NCBI GenBank assembly: GCA_017991275.1
Contig: JAGNMH010000390.1
Coordinates: forward strand, 1 to 5,793
Source: Acidobacteriota bacterium
Lineage (GTDB): Bacteria; Acidobacteriota; Blastocatellia; RBC074
Length of the DNA: 5,793 bases
Direction of reading: 5' to 3'
Shown here piece after piece: positions 1 through 4,865 of the stretch. Made by a program: the position numbers and the translations under genes. The notes beneath the pieces are model-generated. The model was not told the DNA's origin. It worked only from the letters and a program-made list of their open reading frames with translations, and made no database searches. Numbering within the stretch: position 1 is the first letter of the stretch; each line of letters starts with the position of its first letter.

Positions 1-51
1 GCGTGGAAAGCAGCAAGGCTTGATCCGATTGTGGCCTTACGCGCTGAATAA
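1..51 (+). CDS. C-terminal end of a MacB/FtsX-like ABC transporter permease (5' truncated)
   Basis: Only the last 16 codons and a TAA stop are inside the window. They read AWKAARLDPIVALRAE, which closely matches the C-terminus of the complete permease at 691-1929 (AFKASRLDPIEALRYE). This 'KAARLDPIxALRxE' ending is a hallmark of MacB-type permeases, where it follows the last membrane helix on the cytoplasmic side. The fragment is therefore very likely the end of a paralogous permease subunit acting in the inner membrane. The stop lies 3 bp before the next start codon, so the downstream gene is probably translationally coupled to it. Substrate and full length cannot be seen. Confidence 0.85.
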   Translation, partial: AWKAARLDPIVALRAE

Positions 52-54
52 GAG

Positions 55-663
55 ATGAATACGCCAAAGCTAAAACAAGCTCTCAGCAGTTCGGCAGCCC
101 GGCAATCCATTTCAACCGAAACCGGGCTGGCGGCAGCGGCGACCGTTGCGCGCATTGCTGACAACGAAGAAGTTGATTACGCGCTCGCTGGTGGGATAGC
201 CATGCACTTGTACGGCTTCACGCGAGCGACAGTAGACGTGGATATGATCGCGTCAAAACTGTTGGAGCTGCCCGCAAAAGCAGACCTGACATTCGGCGGT
301 AAAACCTATCAAGTTGACCTGAATCAGCAAACAGTCGAAGTAGATTGGATCGTTCGCAACGATGAAAAAGCTTTTCTGTATGAAGCGGCACTCGCCGAAG
401 CCGAAGAAACCGCTGAAGGATTAGCAATCGTTTCTCCTGAATGGATGGTGCTCCTGAAACACTTTGCCGGGCGAGGCAAAGACGAAATGGACTTGCTTTG
501 GTTGCTCCGCCAGGATGATCTCGTTGACCGCCAACTTCTGATGAATATCGTCAAGCAGATGTTCGGACGCTTCGCGTTCACTGTTGAACAGGAAATGGAA
601 CATTGGTTTTTACAGGCCGACCTGATGAAGGCGAAAGACGAAAGATCGGACAGGACGCAATAA
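55..663 (+). CDS. AbiEii-type / DUF6036-like nucleotidyltransferase-fold protein
   Basis: This 202-aa soluble protein has the marks of a minimal nucleotidyltransferase fold. A Gly-Gly pair at residues 46-47 (ALAGGIAMHLYGF) is followed by R57-x-T59 and the metal-binding D61-V-D63, and a likely third acidic residue is D97 (VEVDWI). A conserved helix, LLKHFAGRGKDEMDLLWLL (about 133-151), matches the K...R.KD..DL element of AbiEii/AbiGii-toxin-like and related nucleotidyltransferases. Such proteins move nucleotides onto tRNA, protein or small molecules, or act in toxin-antitoxin pairs; the substrate here cannot be predicted. No signal peptide or membrane helix is visible. The start is the ATG 3 bp after the upstream permease stop; no good Shine-Dalgarno sequence precedes it, so coupled translation is likely. 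No antitoxin-like or HEPN partner is present; both visible neighbours are ABC permeases. The tail beyond residue 190 is highly charged. The fold is well supported; the function is unknown. Confidence 0.8.
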   Translation: MNTPKLKQALSSSAARQSISTETGLAAAATVARIADNEEVDYALAGGIAMHLYGFTRATVDVDMIASKLLELPAKADLTFGGKTYQVDLNQQTVEVDWIVRNDEKAFLYEAALAEAEETAEGLAIVSPEWMVLLKHFAGRGKDEMDLLWLLRQDDLVDRQLLMNIVKQMFGRFAFTVEQEMEHWFLQADLMKAKDERSDRTQ

Positions 664-690
664 CCAACAACCGCAGTAATCGTAATAGTT

Positions 691-1929
691 ATGATCAAAC
701 AACAAACCAAAGAATTGTTATCGCAGGCAATGGTGACGCTCTGGTCGCACAAATTCCGGTCGTTTCTGACCGTGCTTGGCGTGGTTATCGGAACGGCGAC
801 TGTGATCGGAGTGGCTTCGCTGGCCAGCGGCATGGAAGCCAGCTTCAAGGAGCAGATTGAACAATTCGGCTCCAACGTCGCGTTCGTCAGCCGATTGGGC
901 GGGGGGCCGCGTCACAGCGATTTCACAGAAGAAGAACGCAAACGCAAACCAATCACCCTGGAAGACGCCATTGCGCTCAGCCAGTTGCCGTCTGTTGCGG
1001 CGGCTTCGCCAAGCCTGCGCCCGTCCGGCATGCCGCCGACGGTCAAATTTCGCGGCAACGAAGTTCGCACTTCGCAGGTTCGCGGCGTCTGGGCGGCTTA
1101 TGCTTACACGCGAGAAGTCGCCATTACTCGCGGACGCTTTTTCAACGAAACCGAAGATCAACACAACAGCGAAGTCGCCATCATTGGTTATGACATTGCC
1201 GAAAAGCTGATGGCGGGTTACGAACCCCTGGACAAGGAAATTCAGATCGGCAACAAGGTTTTCCGCGTCATTGGCGTGCTGGAAAAATCCAAAAGCCTGC
1301 TGGGCGGAGGCGGCCCCAATCAGGATTCGATGATCTTCATTCCTTACAACGTCATGCATTCAATGTATCCGATGCAACAGGATAATTTCGTCGCCCTCGG
1401 AGCCAAATCAGGCCAACTGGACAAACTGGTTGACGAAGCCCGCGAATTGCTGCGCCGTCGCCGAAACGTTCCTTACGATCAACCGGACAGCTTTCAGATA
1501 GACACGCCAAGCGGCATTCAGGAAAGTTTCGGCAAGATGCTGGCGATGGTGGCGATGATCGTCATACCGATTGTCAGCGTGGCTTTGCTGGTCGGCGGCA
1601 TTGGCGTGATGAACATCATGCTGGTCAGCGTCACCGAACGAACAAAAGAAATCGGCGTTCGTCGAGCTATTGGCGCGACTCGCAAGGACATCGTGTTTCA
1701 GTTCATGTTGGAAGCCTGCACCCTGACAGGTATCGGAGGCGTAATCGGCATTGTCATCGGGTTCCTGATTAGCACTCTGCTAAAAATGTTCAGCTTCCCT
1801 TCAAAGGTTCCGATGCTATACGTCGGAATAGGTTTTAGCGTATCGGTGGCAATTGGCCTGATCGCCGGAATCTATCCGGCCTTCAAAGCTTCGCGGCTGG
1901 ATCCAATTGAAGCCTTGCGTTACGAATAG
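691..1929 (+). CDS. MacB/FtsX-like ABC transporter permease
   Basis: This 412-aa inner-membrane protein has the standard MacB-permease layout. A short cytoplasmic helix precedes TM1 (about 22-45, after HKFRSFLTVLGVVIG). A periplasmic MacB core domain spans about 50-280. Three C-terminal helices lie at about 286-310, 341-365 and 375-396. The cytoplasmic loop ERTKEIGVRRAIGATRKDI (316-334), which contacts the ATPase, and the terminal KASRLDPIEALRYE are family signatures. The length is normal for a permease-only subunit (full MacB adds an N-terminal ATPase of about 230 aa). Family members do mechanotransmission or export of lipids, peptides or antibiotics rather than ordinary import; the substrate is not predictable. 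The ATG lies 27 bp after the nucleotidyltransferase stop, in the same frame, and no clear Shine-Dalgarno is seen. No ATPase gene is in the window, so the partner is either upstream or elsewhere. Confidence 0.93.
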   Translation: MIKQQTKELLSQAMVTLWSHKFRSFLTVLGVVIGTATVIGVASLASGMEASFKEQIEQFGSNVAFVSRLGGGPRHSDFTEEERKRKPITLEDAIALSQLPSVAAASPSLRPSGMPPTVKFRGNEVRTSQVRGVWAAYAYTREVAITRGRFFNETEDQHNSEVAIIGYDIAEKLMAGYEPLDKEIQIGNKVFRVIGVLEKSKSLLGGGGPNQDSMIFIPYNVMHSMYPMQQDNFVALGAKSGQLDKLVDEARELLRRRRNVPYDQPDSFQIDTPSGIQESFGKMLAMVAMIVIPIVSVALLVGGIGVMNIMLVSVTERTKEIGVRRAIGATRKDIVFQFMLEACTLTGIGGVIGIVIGFLISTLLKMFSFPSKVPMLYVGIGFSVSVAIGLIAGIYPAFKASRLDPIEALRYE

Positions 1930-1940
1930 TTGAGCCACAA

Positions 1941-1970
1941 AACTGTAGGAGCGGCATCGCTCCTACAGTT
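1941..1970. repeat. Perfect 13-bp inverted repeat (REP-like palindrome)
   Basis: AACTGTAGGAGCG and CGCTCCTACAGTT are exact reverse complements around a 4-nt GCAT loop, starting 11 bp after the permease stop. No T-run follows on either strand, so it is not a standard intrinsic terminator, although the hairpin could still end or stabilise the permease transcript. The GTAGGAGCG...CGCTCCTAC core resembles REP-type intergenic palindromes that I recall from other bacteria, notably Pseudomonas. That it is a dispersed element in this genome is inference. Confidence 0.7.
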
Positions 1971-2020
1971 CAAACTCCGCCAAACTCCCCATAAACAAGC
2001 CCGCTCAAAGGCCAAATCGG

Positions 2021-2049
2021 TTGACACACTCAACCCGCTAGGCTACTTT
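2021..2049 (+). promoter_or_regulatory. Sigma70-type promoter of gap
   Basis: There is an exact -35 consensus TTGACA (2021-2026), a 17-bp spacer and a -10 hexamer TACTTT (2044-2049) that keeps the key TA...T positions. Transcription would start near 2056, giving a leader of about 76 nt before the gap ATG. The same -10, preceded by GC and with the same spacer length, occurs at the tRNA-Gly promoter on the other strand, which supports both calls. Confidence 0.72.
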
Positions 2050-2055
2050 TCCGAA

Positions 2056-2098
2056 CTTCAGACATGGAGGCGATTCGCGCCACAACCATCGCCTGAAG
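2056..2098 (+). promoter_or_regulatory. Structured 5' leader hairpin of gap mRNA
   Basis: AGGCGAT (2068-2074) pairs with ATCGCCT (2088-2094) around a 13-nt loop. CTTC (2056-2059) can extend the stem by pairing with GAAG (2095-2098), leaving an 8-nt bulge on the left side. The structure would begin almost exactly at the predicted transcription start. A 5'-terminal stem like this could protect an abundant mRNA from decay; a regulatory role is only inferred. It lies 21 nt upstream of the gap Shine-Dalgarno and does not hide it. Confidence 0.4.
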
Positions 2099-2131
2099 AC
2101 CACCTCAACACAACTAATCAGGAGAAGAAAA

Positions 2132-3139
2132 ATGGCTATCAAAGTAGGTATCAATGGCTTTGGGCGTATCGGACGCAATGTTCTGCGAACAGCGCTGGGA
2201 GACAAAGATTTTGACATCGTGGCGGTTAACGATCTGACCGACACAAAAACTCTGGCTCATTTGCTGAAATACGATTCGATTCTGGGAAATCTGGAACAGG
2301 AAATCAGCCATACGGAAAATACCATCACGGTTGCGGGCGACACCTTCCGCGTGTTTGCCGAAAAAGACCCCAATTTGATCCCGTGGGAAGAAGTCGGCGC
2401 TGAAATCGTCGTTGAATCCACTGGTCGTTTCACCGACAGAGACAAAGCTGCCGCTCACCTGCGCGGCGCGGTCAAAAAAGTCATCATCAGCGCTCCGGCC
2501 AAAAACGAAGACGTGACAATCGTGCTGGGCGTTAATGAAGGCGTTTACGATCCGGCCAAACACCACGTTATCTCTAACGCATCCTGCACCACCAACTGTC
2601 TGGCTCCGGTCGCCAAAATCATCAACGAAAAATTCGGCATCAAGAAAGCTCAGATGACCACAATCCATTCGTACACGAACGATCAGGTCATTCTGGATTT
2701 CCCGCACAAGGATTTGCGCCGCGCTCGCGCCGGAGCGCTTTCGATGATTCCGACTTCGACCGGCGCAGCCAAAGCTGTCGCACTGGTGCTGCCTGAACTG
2801 AAGGGCAAATTTGACGGCATCTCGGTTCGTGTTCCCACGCCAAACGTTTCGGTCGTTGACGTAGTAATAGAACTCGGAAGGGACACCACGACTGAAGAAG
2901 TCAACAAAGCCTTGAGCGATGCTGCCAATGGCGAACTGAAAGGCATTCTTGGCTACGAGACTGCGCCGCTGGTTTCCACAGATTTCCGAGGCAATTCGCA
3001 TTCATCCATAGTTGATGCCGAATACACCAAAGTCATCGGCGGCAACCTGCTGAAAATCCTGTCGTGGTACGACAACGAGTGGGGTTATTCCTGCCGTGTC
3101 CGCGACTTGATCAAATTCATCGCCGCCAAAGGGCTGTAA
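2132..3139 (+). CDS. gap: Glyceraldehyde-3-phosphate dehydrogenase, type I
   Basis: This cytoplasmic enzyme oxidises and phosphorylates glyceraldehyde-3-phosphate to 1,3-bisphosphoglycerate with NAD, and works in reverse in gluconeogenesis. The 335-aa length is typical. The Rossmann dinucleotide motif INGFGRIGR is at residues 7-15. The catalytic loop SNASCTTNCLAP places the nucleophile at C152, and the base is H179 (TTIHSYTND). Phosphate-site residues follow in PTSTGAAKAV and in the R of SVRVPTPNVSVVD. The C-terminal signature SWYDNEWGYSCRV is intact. D34-L35 after the second strand and P191 favour NAD over NADP; residue 190 is Phe where many NAD enzymes have Leu. The ATG is fixed by a good Shine-Dalgarno, AGGAG at 2120-2124, 7 nt upstream. 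The gene has its own promoter and a strong terminator, so it is a single-gene unit; pgk and tpi, common partners, are not adjacent. Confidence 0.98.
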   Translation: MAIKVGINGFGRIGRNVLRTALGDKDFDIVAVNDLTDTKTLAHLLKYDSILGNLEQEISHTENTITVAGDTFRVFAEKDPNLIPWEEVGAEIVVESTGRFTDRDKAAAHLRGAVKKVIISAPAKNEDVTIVLGVNEGVYDPAKHHVISNASCTTNCLAPVAKIINEKFGIKKAQMTTIHSYTNDQVILDFPHKDLRRARAGALSMIPTSTGAAKAVALVLPELKGKFDGISVRVPTPNVSVVDVVIELGRDTTTEEVNKALSDAANGELKGILGYETAPLVSTDFRGNSHSSIVDAEYTKVIGGNLLKILSWYDNEWGYSCRVRDLIKFIAAKGL

Positions 3140-3162
3140 ATCTCGAAAGTCCAGCCTTTACT

Positions 3163-3215
3163 AATCCGAAAGCCGCAGCGAAGTTTGAAACTTCGCTGCG
3201 GCTTTCGGATTTTTT
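3163..3215 (+). terminator. Strong intrinsic terminator of gap
   Basis: Two 24-nt arms (3163-3186 and 3188-3211) are exact reverse complements with a single G between them, so the real hairpin has at least 22 bp and a small loop. It is followed by six T residues (3210-3215). It begins 23 nt after the gap stop. On the opposite strand the stem is equally stable but is followed by AGTAAAGG instead of a T-run, so it should serve the convergent transporter gene less well. Its core matches the repeat element at 4592-4628. Confidence 0.93.
3169..3205. repeat. Dispersed palindromic repeat, copy A
   Basis: This 37-nt palindrome is the core of the gap terminator. Aligned without gaps to 4592-4628 it matches at 29 of 37 positions, including both outer arms AAGCCGCA and TGCGGCTT. 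Copy A is a fully paired stem; one difference between the copies (G-C here, A-T in copy B) keeps the pairing. This suggests a shared element whose fold is maintained. Confidence 0.6.
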
Positions 3216-3274
3216 GGAGCGCCACTCTTTGGGATACTGCTGGCGAATGGGTTCCACATTACTCGTTTTCAGCT

Positions 3275-4558
3275 TTAACTTTCAGCCGGAACCTGACGGA
3301 TTTCGCCAAGTTTGCCAATCAGCAAATGCACCATCAGCAAAGCCAGCAAGTACATCACGGCGCACACGGCAAAAATCGGAGCATAGCCATACTTCATGAC
3401 GACGCTGCCTATCACCAATTGAGTGATTCCGCCCGCGATGCCGCCTAAAAATCCGCCGAAGCCTGTGACTCTGCCAACTGCGTTTTTATGAAAGACTTCG
3501 GCGGGTAAAGTGATGTTGCCCCATCCCGAATGCCCGAACATAACTCCGGCCAACACCAACACAGCCATCGCAGGCGAACCAACCTGTGTCACCGCAAAAC
3601 AAAGCACCACCATTGCCAACGAAACTCCTAACATTGTCGTTTTGCGCGCCTTGTTCAGATCCCAACCACGGCTGATCAAAAAGCGAGGCATGGCCCCGCT
3701 AAACAGATTCCCCAAAGTCAGTGCCGCGAAAGGAATCCAGGCGTACATTCCAATCTCTTTCAAATTGAAACCGCGCTCTTTTTCCAGATAACTTGGCGCC
3801 CAGAAGAAAAGAAAATAAGAAATCGGATCGGTCAGCATTCTGGCCAACGCACATCCCCAGGTTTCAGGCATCTTCAACAACTGGCTGAACGAAGGTTTCG
3901 CTTTCTCGGATTCTTCTTCGGCCTCGCGGCCTTCTGAAATCAGTTTTAACTCTTCTCCCGTGATGTTTGGATGTTCGCCCGGCAGCCGGTAAAAGAAATA
4001 CCAAACAATCACCCAAATGAATCCAATTGCGCCGGTAAAAATGAATGCCGCTTGCCAGCCGAAACTCAACGCAATCCAGGCCGCAACCGGCACTGCCAGA
4101 GTATTGCCGAGCGCTGTCCCCGCATTGAAAATTCCAACCGCCAAAGCCCTTTCCCGCATCGGGAACCATTCCGTGACGGCTTTGATTCCAGCCGGGAAAT
4201 TGGCCGGCTCCATGGTCGCCAGCAATCCTCGAAAAAACTGGAAACTGCCTACGCCCGTGGCGAATGCGTGAAGCATGTTCGCAATTGACCAGCCGGAAAC
4301 AAATACCAGGAAGCCTCGCCGCGACCCCAGCCGATCAACCACAGAGCCGCTGATTACATAAGCCACCGCATACGTCCACAAAAACGTGGCCGTAATCAAC
4401 GCATAGCCCTGGTCGTCGAAGTGCAGCGCATTTTGAATTGTGACTTTGAGGACAGAGAGCGTGTTCCGATCCATGTAGTTCAGCTCAGAAGCAAAGCAGA
4501 GCAAGATCGCTATGTACCAACGCAAATGTTTGATTTTGCGCTTTGGGGAATCTGGCAT
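3275..4558 (-). CDS. MFS transporter, anion:cation symporter (hexuronate/glucarate-like) family
   Basis: This 427-aa inner-membrane protein probably takes up an organic anion such as a hexuronate or aldarate by proton symport; the exact substrate is inferred from family only. TM1 carries ELNYMDRNTLSVL (25-37), typical of this family. MFS motif A is GSVVDRLGSRRGF (71-83). The ACS signature region EPANFPAGIKAVTEWFP (117-133), with RERALAVGIFNAGTALGN just after, is clear. A charged central loop with EEESEKAKPS (about 200-225) separates the two six-helix halves. The second half contains GWGNITLPAEVFHKNAVGRVTGFGG (about 345-369). Length is normal for 12 TM helices. I chose the ATG at 4558 rather than an in-frame TTG at 4579 because AGGAGG sits 7 nt before the ATG and would be inside the longer form. 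No convincing promoter lies between it and the upstream tRNA. It converges on gap. Confidence 0.93.
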   Translation of the reverse strand: MPDSPKRKIKHLRWYIAILLCFASELNYMDRNTLSVLKVTIQNALHFDDQGYALITATFLWTYAVAYVISGSVVDRLGSRRGFLVFVSGWSIANMLHAFATGVGSFQFFRGLLATMEPANFPAGIKAVTEWFPMRERALAVGIFNAGTALGNTLAVPVAAWIALSFGWQAAFIFTGAIGFIWVIVWYFFYRLPGEHPNITGEELKLISEGREAEEESEKAKPSFSQLLKMPETWGCALARMLTDPISYFLFFWAPSYLEKERGFNLKEIGMYAWIPFAALTLGNLFSGAMPRFLISRGWDLNKARKTTMLGVSLAMVVLCFAVTQVGSPAMAVLVLAGVMFGHSGWGNITLPAEVFHKNAVGRVTGFGGFLGGIAGGITQLVIGSVVMKYGYAPIFAVCAVMYLLALLMVHLLIGKLGEIRQVPAES

Positions 4559-4565
4559 TTTTAGT

Positions 4566-4571
4566 CCTCCT
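4566..4571 (-). promoter_or_regulatory. Shine-Dalgarno of the MFS transporter (decides the start)
   Basis: The - strand reads AGGAGG, a full match to the anti-Shine-Dalgarno consensus, 7 nt before the ATG at 4558. An upstream in-frame TTG (4577-4579) would put this site inside the coding sequence and has no such site of its own, so the ATG is preferred. Confidence 0.9.
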
Positions 4572-4582
4572 GATGGCAAGCC

Positions 4583-4627
4583 AAAACTTCAAAAGCCGCA
4601 ACGGAGTGTCATACTTCCTTGCGGCTT
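4583..4627 (-). terminator. Probable intrinsic terminator downstream of tRNA-Gly
   Basis: On the - strand AAGCCGCAA and TTGCGGCTT form a perfect 9-bp outer stem (4619-4627 with 4593-4601), with partial pairing inside, followed by TTTTGAAGTTTT including the stem end. It lies 31 nt past the tRNA 3' end, where tRNA transcription should stop. The T-run is interrupted, so it may leak into the transporter gene, whose ATG is only 34 nt beyond the stem. The stem is copy B of the repeat found in the gap terminator. Confidence 0.55.
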
Positions 4628-4628
4628 A
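4592..4628. repeat. Dispersed palindromic repeat, copy B
   Basis: This is 29/37 identical to 3169-3205 in the same orientation. The outer arms are intact. The inner stem has one C/C mismatch (4602 with 4618) and two G-T pairs, which are wobbles in + strand RNA but C/A mismatches in - strand RNA. It looks like a decayed copy of the same element, or a terminator that converged on a similar stem. Confidence 0.55.
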
Positions 4629-4657
4629 TTGGGTTGATTCGATTTGATGGATGTGTG

Positions 4658-4730
<73 letters not shown>

Positions 4731-4761
4731 AAATTTTCAACGGTCTGTCGAAAGCGCGGTT

Positions 4762-4790
4762 AAAGTAGCACACACCCCAATCACCCGCAA
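4762..4790 (-). promoter_or_regulatory. Promoter of tRNA-Gly
   Basis: On the - strand TTGCGG (4785-4790) is followed by a 17-bp spacer and TACTTT (4762-4767), then AA. Transcription would start around 4755, leaving a 5' leader of about 25 nt for RNase P to remove. The -10 and the GC before it are identical to those of the gap promoter, and the spacer length is the same. Confidence 0.62.
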
Positions 4791-4853
4791 CATTTTGCCA
4801 ATGCGTTTATTGAAACCATTGAGAGCAGACTTTTGCCCGTCGCGGCTTTTGGC

Positions 4854-4859
4854 TATTAT
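4854..4859 (+). promoter_or_regulatory. -10 element of gpmI (possible leaderless promoter)
   Basis: TATTAT matches five of six consensus -10 bases. No good -35 is found at 16-18 bp; TTGCCC (4833-4838) is at 15 bp. Transcription would begin near 4865-4867, which coincides with the gpmI ATG at 4866, so the mRNA may have no leader. No Shine-Dalgarno is visible before this ATG, which fits. The alternative is a start at the ATG at 4878, again without a clear Shine-Dalgarno. Confidence 0.45.
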
Positions 4860-4865
4860 GGGCTT

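Noticed and set aside
55..663. A complete type II or IV toxin-antitoxin pair
   Set aside because: Only the nucleotidyltransferase-fold member is present; neither neighbour is an antitoxin or a HEPN protein.
324..875. A 183-codon open frame on the - strand across the nucleotidyltransferase and permease start
   Set aside because: It spans two well-supported genes in antisense, and its Ser/Ile/Thr-rich translation has no motif.
718..1359. A 213-codon open frame on the - strand inside the permease
   Set aside because: It is antisense to the conserved MacB-like reading frame and its translation resembles no protein family.
1941..1970. The perfect inverted repeat as an intrinsic terminator or insertion-sequence end
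   Set aside because: There is no T-run on either side, and no transposase, target duplication or second matching end is seen nearby.
1930..2214. A 94-codon open frame on the + strand between the permease and gap
   Set aside because: It starts with TTG directly after the permease stop, runs through a palindrome, the gap promoter and into gap in another frame, and has no Shine-Dalgarno or family features.
2114..3001. A 295-codon open frame on the - strand opposite gap
   Set aside because: It is fully antisense to an unmistakable GAPDH gene, has a low-complexity Ser/Phe/Arg/Asp-rich translation and shows no recognisable domain; it is a codon-bias shadow.
3163..3274. The gap terminator as an equally strong bidirectional terminator for the transporter
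   Set aside because: The stem is symmetric, but on the - strand it is followed by AGTAAAGG rather than a T-run; some effect is possible but not supported as a strong terminator.
4559..4579. TTG start at 4579 extending the transporter by seven residues
   Set aside because: The extension would contain the AGGAGG Shine-Dalgarno of the ATG at 4558 and adds a non-conserved MPSGGLK segment.
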